Below are positions 52,372 through 61,676 of a DNA stretch of 64,000 nt, one piece after another (within the stretch, counting starts at the first letter, position 1; every line of letters starts with the position of its first letter). The notes under the pieces were generated by a model. It was not told where the DNA came from. It worked only from the letters and a program-made list of their open reading frames with translations, and made no database searches. The stretch is from positions 124,001-188,000 of the forward strand of contig NZ_WFKM01000005.1 in the NCBI RefSeq assembly GCF_011007365.1. Direction: 5' to 3'. A program made the position numbers and the translations under genes. This DNA comes from Sphingobacterium sp. xlx-96 (GTDB lineage Bacteria > Bacteroidota > Bacteroidia > Sphingobacteriales > Sphingobacteriaceae).

Positions 52372-53439
52372 CTATCTTTTCAGCTTAGTCATATCTGCGA
52401 TACGCCTTTCTGCCAACTGTCTGGCTGCTTCAAATGTCGTGATATCTTCTTCTCTAGATGTTTGCAAAACATGGCGCGTAGCGCTATAAATATTACGGAT
52501 TAAAGACTCCGTACGGTCTGTCCCATATCCTTCTAATTCCGAATAGCAACTTATTAGTGCTCCAGAATTAATCAAAAAGTCTGGTGTATATAGAATATTA
52601 TGTTCTTTCAACAATTGAATTGTACGCTCTTCATCTTTCAGTTGATTATTCGCAGACCCAGCGATAATCTTACAACGCATCTTAGGCACAGTATCCGGAT
52701 TAACTGTCCCTCCCAATGCACAAGGAGCATATACATCCACATCAAGTTCATAACTAGTCGCGTATTGTATAGGCTCGGCTTTGTATTTAGCAGCTACCTT
52801 CATCTTACGCTCTTCAGTCATATCGGACACGTAAACACGAGCATTCTCTGCACGCAACATAGATACCAGCTGTTCGCCTACTGAACCAACACCTTGAACA
52901 GCTATCTTTCTTCCTGCCAGTGAATCATCCCCATATAGTTCTTTGATAGAAGCTTTTATACCGTAAAAAACACCTCTTGCAGCAAAAACAGTTGTATCTC
53001 CTCCTCCATTCATAGAGGTAGGCAAACCAGCGACGTAATCTGTCTCTGCATGAATGTATTCAAGGTCCTTTTGTGTAGTTCCGACATCGATAGAAGCAAT
53101 AAAATTACCGTTAAGACCTGCTACGAACTTGCCAAAACGGCGCATAAGTATCTCGGTCTTTTCTGTACGATTATTGCCAATAATAACGGCACAACCACCG
53201 CCAAGATTCAACCCTGCCAATGAAGACTTATAAGTAATAGCCTTTGAAAGACGTAAAGCATCCTCGATAGCCTCTTCTTCAGACCCATAAGGCAACATCC
53301 TAACCCCGCCTATGGCAGGACCTAACGTCGTATCATGAATAGCAATAATAGCCTTCAAACCAACCTGTGGATCATTGCAAAAAAATAAATTCTGATGTCC
53401 GGAAACAGCCATCAAATCAAAAACTGAAGCGTTTTGCAT
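52372..53439 (-). CDS. Glu/Leu/Phe/Val dehydrogenase (leucine-dehydrogenase-like)
   Basis: The 355-residue protein has the dehydrogenase catalytic domain (1-150) and a Rossmann domain (about 175-320; KIAVQGVGSVGEQLVSML). The substrate region reads ITYKSSLAGLNLGGGCAVII. The first Lys (substrate carboxylate) and the Asp of SIDVGTT are present, but the second, catalytic Lys normally in GGGK reads Cys (codon TGT). It would deaminate a branched-chain or other amino acid with NAD+, unless the Lys-to-Cys change alters catalysis. The protein is otherwise complete. It precedes nusB on the same strand. Confidence 0.85.
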   Translation of the reverse strand: MQNASVFDLMAVSGHQNLFFCNDPQVGLKAIIAIHDTTLGPAIGGVRMLPYGSEEEAIEDALRLSKAITYKSSLAGLNLGGGCAVIIGNNRTEKTEILMRRFGKFVAGLNGNFIASIDVGTTQKDLEYIHAETDYVAGLPTSMNGGGDTTVFAARGVFYGIKASIKELYGDDSLAGRKIAVQGVGSVGEQLVSMLRAENARVYVSDMTEERKMKVAAKYKAEPIQYATSYELDVDVYAPCALGGTVNPDTVPKMRCKIIAGSANNQLKDEERTIQLLKEHNILYTPDFLINSGALISCYSELEGYGTDRTESLIRNIYSATRHVLQTSREEDITTFEAARQLAERRIADMTKLKR

Positions 53440-53478
53440 ATCAAAAGAAATAATAAAAAACTACCCTAAAAAGCTTTA

Positions 53479-53486
53479 CAAAAATA
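53479..53486 (-). promoter_or_regulatory. TAnnTTTG box for the dehydrogenase gene
   Basis: On the minus strand TATTTTTG lies 39 bp before the ATG at 53439. No clear -33 TTTG is present. Confidence 0.45.
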
Positions 53487-53625
53487 AAAAATTAATTTGT
53501 TTTATCTGCTATTTATTGAAATATACGGTATCACAAAACGTAAATACATATGGAATAATACAGCTTTTAGAGAATTATATGACGAATAAGCAAAAAACAG
53601 CCAAAAGATATTAAAGTGAAACCAT

Positions 53626-53633
53626 TACATTTG
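53626..53633 (+). promoter_or_regulatory. TAnnTTTG box for the ABC exporter gene
   Basis: TACATTTG ends 15 bp before the ATG at 53649, implying a leader of roughly 9 bases. No -33 TTTG is evident. Confidence 0.5.
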
Positions 53634-53648
53634 TAATAGACACAGAAC

Positions 53649-55427
53649 ATGAAAGAACTATCTTACCTCAACAAATATTTTTTTAAGTACAAATGGCGCT
53701 TGATACCAGGTGTTATTTTCGTCATCATCTCTAATTATTTCGGAATTTTACCAGCAAAAGTAATTCGGGAGGCATTTGACTTGGTCAAAGAAAATATAGA
53801 CCTGTATCGACTTTATGACGGATTTGAGCGACAAGACCTCATTTATCAGGTTTTTGGCAGCAGTTTACTCTTTTTTGGCTTAGTGGTACTTATCTTAGCT
53901 TTGTTGAGAGGTGTTTTTCTATTCCTAATGCGGCAATCCATTATTCTCATCTCTAGGCATATTGAATATGATTTAAAGAATGAAATCTACAGACACTACC
54001 AAGAACTAGATTTTTCCTTCTTCAGAAAAAACAACACTGGCGATCTCATGAACAGAGCGACAGAGGATGTCAATCAGGTACGAAACTATCTAGGCCCAGC
54101 TATTATGTATGCAATCAATACAGTAACCCTCTCTGTTATGATTATATACGCAATGTATGATGTCAATCCCACACTGGCAACGTATGCATTAATTCCGATC
54201 CCTATCATATCACTGATCATCTTGATTGTAAATCGGATTATAAATAAGCGGAGTACTAAGATTCAGACTCAGCTATCAAAACTTTCTTCCTTTGTACAAG
54301 AAACCTTCTCTGGGATAAGAGTCATAAAAACCTATACGCAAGAAGAGCAAAAAATGGCTGAGTTTGCACATGAAAGCAACATCTATCGTAACAGCTCGTT
54401 GGATCTAGTCAAAGTACAAGCTATATTTTTCCCATTAATCATATTTCTTGTTGGATTTAGTACGATCGTCACGGTGTATATCGGTGGGATAGAAGTAAAT
54501 AAAGGAACGATAACTGCGGGCAATATTGCAGAATTTATTATGTATGTCAACCAACTCACATTTCCTGCAATGGCTTTAGCTTGGGTAACTTCACTCATCC
54601 AACGAGCAGCAGCTTCACAAAAAAGAATCAACGAATTCCTTAACACAAAACCTGAAATCATCAGTGGTACAATTACCCAGAAACTAGCAGGAAATATCCG
54701 TATTGAGAACCTTTCATTTACTTATCCGGAAACCGGCATCAAGGCATTAAGCAATATAAATATTACGATCAAAGCAGGTCAGACACTAGCTATCATCGGT
54801 AAGACAGGATCTGGAAAATCGACACTTGCCAATCTTCTGTTAAGGATGTACGATGCAGATCAAGGCAACATAACATTTGATGACAATAACATACAAAACT
54901 TAGATATAAAAGATTTACGTCACCAGATAGGCTTCGTACCGCAACAGGTATTCTTATTCTCCGACACTATTGCCAACAATATAGCTTTTGGACTAGATCA
55001 TTGCGAAATAGACCGCGTAGAATCCGCAGCTAAAGATGCAGCTGTATATGAGAACATTCTTGCTTTTGAGGCGGGGTTTCAAACCCATATAGGCGAAAGA
55101 GGTCTCACGCTATCGGGAGGCCAAAAGCAACGTGTCTCTATAGCAAGAGCATTAGTCAAAGATCCGCAAATGTTGATTTTTGACGACTGCTTATCTGCTG
55201 TTGACACAAAAACTGAGGAAGAAATACTGCGCAACCTAAGCCGTATTATGCGAAACAAGACGACTATTTTTATCGCTCACCGTATTTCAACGATCAAGAA
55301 TGCAGATCATATCATTGTACTAGAAAATGGAAGTATCATCGAGGAAGGAAACCATAGTAGCTTGTTAGCTGCCAATGGGGAGTATGCCGAACTCTATGAA
55401 AAGCAATTACTGCAAAGTACAGAATAA
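53649..55427 (+). CDS. ABC exporter (half-transporter, MsbA/MdlB-like)
   Basis: The 592-residue protein has a six-helix type 1 exporter domain (about 15-320) and an ATPase domain about 345-585. Walker A is IIGKTGSGKSTLANLLL, the Q-loop lies in IGFVPQQVFLFSD, the signature is TLSGGQKQRVSIARAL, Walker B is MLIFDDCLSAVDTKTEEE, and the switch His lies in FIAHRISTI. It probably works as a dimer that exports lipid or drug. In Walker B the catalytic Glu position reads Asp-Asp-Cys (FDDC), so the usual DE pair is FDD here, as in many heterodimeric exporters. A second subunit is not nearby. Confidence 0.94.
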   Translation: MKELSYLNKYFFKYKWRLIPGVIFVIISNYFGILPAKVIREAFDLVKENIDLYRLYDGFERQDLIYQVFGSSLLFFGLVVLILALLRGVFLFLMRQSIILISRHIEYDLKNEIYRHYQELDFSFFRKNNTGDLMNRATEDVNQVRNYLGPAIMYAINTVTLSVMIIYAMYDVNPTLATYALIPIPIISLIILIVNRIINKRSTKIQTQLSKLSSFVQETFSGIRVIKTYTQEEQKMAEFAHESNIYRNSSLDLVKVQAIFFPLIIFLVGFSTIVTVYIGGIEVNKGTITAGNIAEFIMYVNQLTFPAMALAWVTSLIQRAAASQKRINEFLNTKPEIISGTITQKLAGNIRIENLSFTYPETGIKALSNINITIKAGQTLAIIGKTGSGKSTLANLLLRMYDADQGNITFDDNNIQNLDIKDLRHQIGFVPQQVFLFSDTIANNIAFGLDHCEIDRVESAAKDAAVYENILAFEAGFQTHIGERGLTLSGGQKQRVSIARALVKDPQMLIFDDCLSAVDTKTEEEILRNLSRIMRNKTTIFIAHRISTIKNADHIIVLENGSIIEEGNHSSLLAANGEYAELYEKQLLQSTE

Positions 55428-55494
55428 CAATTCTGTTTGCAATTGGGGGATTATTTATCTAACTTTCGGAAGATACCAAACCGGATATTCAGTT

Positions 55495-57477
55495 ATGAGA
55501 CATATTCTTTTAGCTCTTTTTGTGTTGCTTTCAACTAGCTTAATGGCACAATTTGAGGACACCCCTACAATAAGACGTACCGATTTTGAAACTAAAGTAT
55601 ACCCTTTAGATTCCAGTGCCAATGCCATAACGCTCTTTGAACATGGTAAGACACAAATTGATAGGAGCGAATCAGATCGATCCTTAATGGTATTTCACCA
55701 CTACAAGACCCGGCTTAGAATCCTCACAAAGGAGGGATACGAACAGGCTAACTTTACGATTCCACTGTATAAATACGGTTCGACCTTTGAGTATATTACA
55801 AACATAAAAGCTACGACCTATAACCTTGTAAACGGCAAAGTAGAAAGCACCCCTCTCAAAAACAAAGATATCTTTATTGAAAACAGAAGCGATTTTGTTA
55901 AATTAAACAAATTTACGATGCCCGATATCCAGATGGGGTCGATAATAGAACTTGAATACACCTTAGTCTCTCCCGACATCTTTAACTTCAGGTCCTGGCA
56001 ATTCCAAACAGATATCCCAAAGCTAAAAAGTCATTATCGAATATTGATTCCTGCTATCTATAAATACAATATTACGTTAAAAGGCCCATTGAAACTTTCC
56101 GACACAAGATCAAAACTGCAGCGCGAATGCCTAGTTCTAAACGGGAACAAAATAGACTGCTCCGACATCACCTACTTTATGGAAAGTATACCAGCTTTCA
56201 AAACAGAAGCTTACATGCTGGCTCCAAAAAACTACATTTCAGCAGTCAGTTTTGAGTTAGAAGAAATGGCTATGTCAGGAGGCGGTGTCAAATCTTTTAC
56301 AAAAAAATGGAGCGATGTAGACAGAGAACTCATGACCGATAAAGATTTTGGCGGGCAATTAAAAAAAACAAACTTACTTGAAGGAATACTGAACAAGTCA
56401 ATAGACACTTCCTCTAATCAACATGACAAAGCTAAAAATGTATTCAAATGGGTTCAACAAAACATCAAATGGAACAATACCAATGGAAAATACGCTCAAC
56501 ATGGTATTGAATATGCTTTTAAAAATAAAAATGGAAACGCTGCAGATATTAATCTAACTCTCGTAACGGCCCTCAACGCCGTAGGTATAGAATCCTATCC
56601 GATTCTTGTTTCTACACGCGATAATGGAGTCCCTAACAATCTTCATCCTGTCATTTCAGATTTTAACTATGTGATAGCGGGCATTAAAATCGATGATGAA
56701 ACCTACTTAGCAGACGCAACTGATCCGTTACTCCCTTTTGGCGAATTACCCATGCGCTGCATCAACGAAAAAGGACGGATTATTTTCTCTAAAAAATCAT
56801 CGGAGTGGATTCCGTTAGTTAATAACCAGATATCATCAACTCATTACAATTTTGATGGCTCGCTGGAATCCACCGGCACACTAAAAGGTAACCTTTCAAT
56901 AGTGTACAACGGAATGGACGCCGTAAGCAAGCGTCGAAATATACTGGAGTATCCTTCGGTAGAAGAATACGAGGAAGCTGTTGACGAAAAATTAACAAGT
57001 ATCACTATAAAAAAACTTAACATCGAGAACCTAGACGACAATGAAATTTCCCTTATTGAAAACTTCGTCATAGAGGTCAAAGTCGGTGATGAAATAAAAG
57101 GAGATAGTTTTTTTTTTAACCCCATCTTTATCAATCGTACTACTAAAAACCCCTTCAATCTCGACGAGAGAAATTACCATGTAGATATCGGTTCTAAAAG
57201 AGACGAGAGCCATACGATAACCGTAAAACTTCCAAAGGGAAGCAACATAAAAACATCACCCAAAAATATAAGCCTTGTATTACCACAGAATACGGCCCGG
57301 TATTACTACAAAAGTGAATTGATAGATGGCACTCTACATGTCTCACAACACCTATCACTTAAAAAGGCTATATACAATACCGATGAATATTTCGGATTAA
57401 AGGAATTGTTTTCGAGAATAATACAACAGCTTAAGATAGATCACTCATTCAATTACACAGCAAATGCTTTTTTATAG
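55495..57477 (+). CDS. DUF3857 and transglutaminase-like protein, probable non-catalytic paralogue
   Basis: The protein is 660 residues from the ATG at 55495 (MRHILLALFV), which gives a signal peptide ending LMAQ. The DUF3857 domain is at about 35-200. A transglutaminase-like core follows near 320-430 (KNVFKWVQQNIKWNNTNGK, then YLADATDPLL). The loop that carries the active Cys in the family reads KNGNAADINLTLVTAL with Ala in the Cys position, so catalysis is unlikely. The role of this secreted family in Bacteroidota is unknown. It overlaps the next, related gene by 14 bp. Confidence 0.85.
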   Translation: MRHILLALFVLLSTSLMAQFEDTPTIRRTDFETKVYPLDSSANAITLFEHGKTQIDRSESDRSLMVFHHYKTRLRILTKEGYEQANFTIPLYKYGSTFEYITNIKATTYNLVNGKVESTPLKNKDIFIENRSDFVKLNKFTMPDIQMGSIIELEYTLVSPDIFNFRSWQFQTDIPKLKSHYRILIPAIYKYNITLKGPLKLSDTRSKLQRECLVLNGNKIDCSDITYFMESIPAFKTEAYMLAPKNYISAVSFELEEMAMSGGGVKSFTKKWSDVDRELMTDKDFGGQLKKTNLLEGILNKSIDTSSNQHDKAKNVFKWVQQNIKWNNTNGKYAQHGIEYAFKNKNGNAADINLTLVTALNAVGIESYPILVSTRDNGVPNNLHPVISDFNYVIAGIKIDDETYLADATDPLLPFGELPMRCINEKGRIIFSKKSSEWIPLVNNQISSTHYNFDGSLESTGTLKGNLSIVYNGMDAVSKRRNILEYPSVEEYEEAVDEKLTSITIKKLNIENLDDNEISLIENFVIEVKVGDEIKGDSFFFNPIFINRTTKNPFNLDERNYHVDIGSKRDESHTITVKLPKGSNIKTSPKNISLVLPQNTARYYYKSELIDGTLHVSQHLSLKKAIYNTDEYFGLKELFSRIIQQLKIDHSFNYTANAFL

Positions 57478-59371
57478 AATTATTTTCACACTACTGGCAA
57501 CAATCTGTATCCTACATGCAAGCGCCCAACAATATAGCGCATCGGCTATCTCAAAAGACCTCTTAAGTCGCGCCAATGCTGTAGTACAGGAAGAACACAT
57601 ATCCTTTGAGCTGGACTATTCAAATGCATTCCAAACTGTACATCGAGTGATAACGATACTGAACAAAGCGGGAGAAAAACATGCAGAACTCGTTTTATAC
57701 TATGACAAAAGTAAAATCATCAAGGATATCAAAGGACAGATTTTGGATGAGTTTGGCAATCAAATTAATAAATTCAATCAAAAGGATTTTAAAGATTACA
57801 GCGCGACAAGTCAAGTCAGTATGTTTGATGATATACGAGTCAAACATTATACGCCGAACTTTCATACCTACCCCTATACAATTGTATATAGTTACGAAGT
57901 AAAACATACACAAAATCTATTTATTCCCTACTGGCAACCTAATTACTTACCTGATCTTGCTGTAATTAGTAGCACATACGAGTTGAACTGCAAATCGGAC
58001 CAATTTTTACGGATAAAAAGCGAGAACATACCTCAACCCGCCCACATAACGACAACTGAAAAATCCAAGACTTATAGATGGATTGCGAAAAACATAAAAG
58101 CACGAAAAGAAGAGCCCTTAAAGCCCTTTGACCAACAAGATGCTATCCTAGTTAAAGTTGTCCCAGAAACTTTCCACTATTTCAAGAAAAAAGGAACTGT
58201 AAAGAACTGGACTGATTTCGGAAAATGGGTACATGAAAATCTCCTAACAGGCAAGCAGGAATTATCCCCAGAAACTAAAGATAAGGTAAGAGAACTTACG
58301 GCACACCTAGATTCGAACAAAGAAAAAGCAAAAGTGCTCTACGCTTACATGCAGCATAAAACACGTTATGTCAGTATACAAATAGGAATTGGAGGGCTTG
58401 AACCTTATCCAGCTTCCTATGTAGACCAACTGGGGTATGGAGACTGCAAAGCTCTCGTAAATTATACACAGGCCTTGTTAAAAGAAGCCGGTATCGAATC
58501 TTTATACTGTATCGTCGAGGCAGGGCATCAAAAAAAAAATTTGGATATAGATTTTGCGAATGCCGTTGATGGTAATCATATTATACTATGTCTACCTTTT
58601 GAAAAAGATACCACTTGGCTTGAATGCACAAGCAGTAAACACCCCTTCGGGTATCTAGGCAAGTTTACGGATGACAGGCTAGTTCTTGCTTGCACACCAG
58701 ACGGAGGCAAAATATTACGAACAACCCGATATCCATATACTAGGAATTTGCAACATCGAGTAGGCGACTTTAAAGTAACGAAGACTGGCAGTATTCAAGG
58801 AAGTATAACGACAACATTTACTGGCACTCAATTCGACAATCATTTTGAAAATGTTTCCAAAGGACAACACGAACAACAGGAGTTATTAAAGCAGTTTTAC
58901 GACATCGATAATATTAGCTTTTCGAATAACGTTTATGAAGTAAAAACTCAAACAGAATCAACGATTAATGAACAAACAGACATCACTATAAAGAACTATG
59001 TTGTAAAGAACAAAGATCAGCTAATATTCTCTCCAAATTTATTCAATTTGGCCAAAGCTATCCCAGAATCTAAAAATAGAACGAATCCCCTCTACATCAA
59101 CCGAGGTTATACAGACATTGATAGTATCACTTACAGCATACAAAAACAGATTAAAGGCAGATTTCATCCTATAAATAAAGTTATAGACTCTCCTATGGGC
59201 ACTTATGACCTTCAAATCACCATGAAAGATGATCAGCTGATATTTTACCGTAAACTGGAGATTAGAGAAGGCACTTATCAACCCGAAAGCTATGTACAAT
59301 TCTACAACTTTATGCGTGAGGTTTCAGAAACTGATCGAGTTAAATTTACACTTAGACTTGCAACAGATTAA
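57464..59371 (+). CDS. DUF3857 and transglutaminase-like protein, putative active paralogue
   Basis: The 635-residue protein has a signal peptide (residues 1-21, ending ASAQ), a DUF3857 domain at about 40-200, and a transglutaminase core about 290-400. Here the catalytic Cys is present in GYGDCKALVNYTQALL, with His in DGNHIILCLP and an acidic residue in WLECTSS. Its domain order equals that of the upstream gene, so the pair is a tandem duplication with divergence. It overlaps that gene by 14 bp. Its 3' end contains the promoter of tRNA-Ala. Confidence 0.88.
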   Translation: MLFYRIIFTLLATICILHASAQQYSASAISKDLLSRANAVVQEEHISFELDYSNAFQTVHRVITILNKAGEKHAELVLYYDKSKIIKDIKGQILDEFGNQINKFNQKDFKDYSATSQVSMFDDIRVKHYTPNFHTYPYTIVYSYEVKHTQNLFIPYWQPNYLPDLAVISSTYELNCKSDQFLRIKSENIPQPAHITTTEKSKTYRWIAKNIKARKEEPLKPFDQQDAILVKVVPETFHYFKKKGTVKNWTDFGKWVHENLLTGKQELSPETKDKVRELTAHLDSNKEKAKVLYAYMQHKTRYVSIQIGIGGLEPYPASYVDQLGYGDCKALVNYTQALLKEAGIESLYCIVEAGHQKKNLDIDFANAVDGNHIILCLPFEKDTTWLECTSSKHPFGYLGKFTDDRLVLACTPDGGKILRTTRYPYTRNLQHRVGDFKVTKTGSIQGSITTTFTGTQFDNHFENVSKGQHEQQELLKQFYDIDNISFSNNVYEVKTQTESTINEQTDITIKNYVVKNKDQLIFSPNLFNLAKAIPESKNRTNPLYINRGYTDIDSITYSIQKQIKGRFHPINKVIDSPMGTYDLQITMKDDQLIFYRKLEIREGTYQPESYVQFYNFMREVSETDRVKFTLRLATD

Positions 59372-59387
59372 TATTTTTATATCTTTG
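59357..59387 (+). promoter_or_regulatory. Promoter of tRNA-Ala, embedded in the end of the DUF3857 gene
   Basis: TATCTTTG (59380-59387) is 13 bp before the tRNA start. A CTTG (59357-59360) is 19 bp upstream of the box and still lies within the preceding coding region. Confidence 0.7.
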
Positions 59388-59399
59388 CAACAGCTTAAA

Positions 59400-59476
59400 G
59401 GGGAATTAGCTCAGTTGGCTAGAGCGCTTGCCTGGCAGGCAAGAGGTCATCGGTTCGAATCCGTTATTCTCCACCA
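59400..59476 (+). tRNA. tRNA-Ala (anticodon GGC)
   Basis: The cloverleaf has acceptor GGGGAAT/ATTCTCC, containing the G3-T70 (G3:U70) pair that defines alanine identity. The anticodon loop is CTGGCAG with GGC and the T-loop is GGTTCGAATCC. Unlike the other three tRNAs in the window, its CCA end (59474-59476) is encoded. Confidence 0.97.
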
Positions 59477-59481
59477 TTAAA

Positions 59482-59508
59482 AAAGGCAGATCTAAAAAAT
59501 CTGCCTTT
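59482..59508. terminator. Terminator after tRNA-Ala
   Basis: A 10-bp stem (aaaggcagat with atctgccttt) and 7-base loop lie 6 bp after the tRNA; it also fits the convergent helicase gene. Confidence 0.85.
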
Positions 59509-59515
59509 CTTTATT

Positions 59516-60829
59516 TTAGTACTTCTTGCCAGAGCTATCGCCCGACCTTTTCCCACCAAAAGAACGTCCACCTCTGCCGGAAGACTGTTTCTTCTTATGG
59601 CGATAATCAGGCTTTGCACCAGACTTAGGCTGTTCAGCTTTAACCTTCGTCTTCCCTGTTAGAAATGACGACTTTGCTACAAACTGAGGAGACATGCTTA
59701 AATCTTCAATCCGTTTCACAGGAAGCTCAAAGCCAATTGTGAACTGTATATCTTTGATATATGGGATCTCCTCAACATCACACAAAGAAATAGCAAAACC
59801 TTCAGCACCTGCTCTACCTGAACGGCCAATACGGTGCACATAGGCATCTGGCATATTGGGAATCTCGTAATTGATAACATACTTTAAGAGATCAATATCA
59901 ATCCCTCTAGCGGCGATATCAGTAGCAACTAAAACACGTATTTCTTTCTTCTTAAAGCCTTCCAACGCATTCTGACGAGCATTTTGAGACTTATTACCAT
60001 GTATTGCAGCAGCAGAGATATCCTGTCTGTGCAAAAGCTTCACCAGCCGATCTGCACCATGTTTGGTACGCGTAAACACTAAAACGTTATCGTCTACCTC
60101 TTTTTTCAATAGATACATTAGCGCCTTCGGCTTATTCGCTTTCTCAATGTAATACAAAGTTTGCTGAATAGTTTCTGCTGTTGTAGACTCAGGTGTGACT
60201 TCAACTTTAACCGGTTCACTCAAAATACTATCAGCTAAAGATTGAATTACCTTCGGCATAGTTGCCGAGAAAAACAAAGTCTGACGTTTCTCAGGAATAA
60301 CCTTCAGCACACGCTTTACATCATGTATAAATCCCATATCTAACATCCTATCCGCCTCATCCAATACGAATATCTCGATCTGACTGATAGATAGAATACG
60401 TTGGTTCATCAAATCTAAAAGTCGACCTGGAGTCGCAATAAGAATATCTACCCCTTGACGAATCTCATTCACCTGACTAAATTGATTAACACCACCAAAG
60501 ATCACCGTATGTTTTAGTTTCAGATTTTTACCATAGTCACTAAAAGACTCTCCAATCTGTATCGCTAGTTCCCTAGTAGGTGTCAAAATCAGTGAGCGGA
60601 TGGTACCACGCTTGTGTCCCTGAGGCCTATTATTATTAAGTAGTTGCAAAATAGGGATCGCAAATGCGGCGGTTTTACCAGTACCTGTCTGTGCACAGCC
60701 CAAGAGGTCTTTACCTTTTAGCACCTCTGGGATAGCCTGTTCTTGAATCGGGGTTGGGTTTTGATAGCCAAGCGTCTCCAAAGCTGCCAATATAGGCGAG
60801 CTAACTTTTAAATCATTGAAAGTTTTCAT
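59516..60829 (-). CDS. DEAD-box RNA helicase (RhlE-like)
   Basis: The protein is 437 residues from the ATG at 60829. All helicase motifs are present: the Q-motif GYQNPTPIQEQAIP, I AQTGTGKTAA, Ia PTRELA, II DEAD (VLDEADRMLDMGF), III SAT, IV to VI VFTRTKHGADRL, ATDIAARGIDI and HRIGRSGRAG. The basic, Gly/Ser-rich tail (RGGRSFGGKRSGD) is typical of RhlE. It unwinds RNA in ribosome assembly or cold adaptation. The 100-bp upstream region has a distinctive hairpin. Confidence 0.95.
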   Translation of the reverse strand: MKTFNDLKVSSPILAALETLGYQNPTPIQEQAIPEVLKGKDLLGCAQTGTGKTAAFAIPILQLLNNNRPQGHKRGTIRSLILTPTRELAIQIGESFSDYGKNLKLKHTVIFGGVNQFSQVNEIRQGVDILIATPGRLLDLMNQRILSISQIEIFVLDEADRMLDMGFIHDVKRVLKVIPEKRQTLFFSATMPKVIQSLADSILSEPVKVEVTPESTTAETIQQTLYYIEKANKPKALMYLLKKEVDDNVLVFTRTKHGADRLVKLLHRQDISAAAIHGNKSQNARQNALEGFKKKEIRVLVATDIAARGIDIDLLKYVINYEIPNMPDAYVHRIGRSGRAGAEGFAISLCDVEEIPYIKDIQFTIGFELPVKRIEDLSMSPQFVAKSSFLTGKTKVKAEQPKSGAKPDYRHKKKQSSGRGGRSFGGKRSGDSSGKKY

Positions 60830-60850
60830 CAATACGTTTTATATAAAATA

Positions 60851-60900
60851 AACCCTCATATAATAGCTGTTTAAACAGCAATGAAAATGTCTCGAGGGTT
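60851..60900 (-). promoter_or_regulatory. Structured leader upstream of the DEAD-box helicase gene
   Basis: A 7-bp outer stem (aaccctc at 60851-60857 with gagggtt at 60894-60900) encloses a 14-base perfect palindrome gctgtttaaacagc (60866-60879). It lies 22 bp before the ATG. No TAnnTTTG box is seen in the gap, so this may be an RNA regulatory element, for example temperature-responsive. That function is inference. Confidence 0.4.
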
Positions 60901-60933
60901 CACTATGTCCGTTGAGAACAACACTTTCAGAAA

Positions 60934-60964
60934 AAAAGCCGCCAAGAATTACTTAGCGGCTTTT
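60934..60964 (-). terminator. Terminator of rplU-rpmA
   Basis: A 9-bp stem (aaaagccgc with gcggctttt), extended by inner pairs, lies 21 bp past the rpmA stop on the minus strand. Confidence 0.83.
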
Positions 60965-60984
60965 AAATAGGATTAAACTAAACC

Positions 60985-61248
60985 TTAGTTTTGCTCAGCA
61001 GGAACTACTGAAACGTAAGATTTGTTATTTGCTTTTTTGCGGAAAACAACTGTTCCATCAACTAAAGCGAACAAAGTATGATCTTTACCAACACCTACGT
61101 TAGCATCTGGATTATGTACAGTACCACGTTGGCGAACGATGATGTTACCAGCAATAGCCTTCTGACCACCAAAAATCTTGATACCTAATCTCTTACTATG
61201 TGACTCACGGCCGTTCTTGGAACTACCCGCACCTTTTTTATGTGCCAT
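60985..61248 (-). CDS. rpmA: 50S ribosomal protein L27
   Basis: The 87-residue protein is standard: [21 protein letters not shown] at the N-terminus (no long leader to cleave) and [26 protein letters not shown]. It lies 44 bp after rplU on the minus strand. Confidence 0.98.
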   Translation of the reverse strand: MAHKKGAGSSKNGRESHSKRLGIKIFGGQKAIAGNIIVRQRGTVHNPDANVGVGKDHTLFALVDGTVVFRKKANNKSYVSVVPAEQN

Positions 61249-61292
61249 TTCTTTATCTTAATTTATGACTTTCGCCTGGATTAAAAATTCAA

Positions 61293-61604
61293 TTATAAAC
61301 TGATACCAGTGATCTGGATTTTAGTGAATTGTTGACGGTGACCGTTTTTCTTTTTGTAACCTTTACGGCGTTTTTTCTTGAAAACGATTACTTTATCACC
61401 TTTCAAATGAGACAAAATCGTAGCTGAAACTTTAGCTCCTGAGATACTTGGAGTACCTACAGTGAATTTACCACCGTCTTCGGCCAACAATACATTGTCA
61501 AATTCAATATTAGCGCCTTCTTCTCCTTGTAAACGGTGTACAAAAAGATACTGGTCTTTTGCAACCTTAAATTGCTGCCCTGCTATATTTACTATTGCGT
61601 ACAT
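61293..61604 (-). CDS. rplU: 50S ribosomal protein L21
   Basis: The 103-residue protein starts [20 protein letters not shown] and has the L21 signature [23 protein letters not shown] near the end (seen in parts). It is the first gene of the rplU-rpmA pair and has a complete Bacteroidota-type promoter. Confidence 0.98.
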   Translation of the reverse strand: MYAIVNIAGQQFKVAKDQYLFVHRLQGEEGANIEFDNVLLAEDGGKFTVGTPSISGAKVSATILSHLKGDKVIVFKKKRRKGYKKKNGHRQQFTKIQITGISL

Positions 61605-61641
61605 TGTTATTTATTAAAAATGTTAATTATTTAATGAACGG

Positions 61642-61672
61642 CAAAGATAGGCTATTATATTTAATCCTGCAA
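61642..61672 (-). promoter_or_regulatory. Promoter of rplU-rpmA
   Basis: On the minus strand TATCTTTG (61642-61649) is 38 bp before the rplU ATG and TTG (61670-61672) is 20 bp further upstream, a good -7/-33 pair. Confidence 0.7.
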
Positions 61673-61676
61673 TTTT

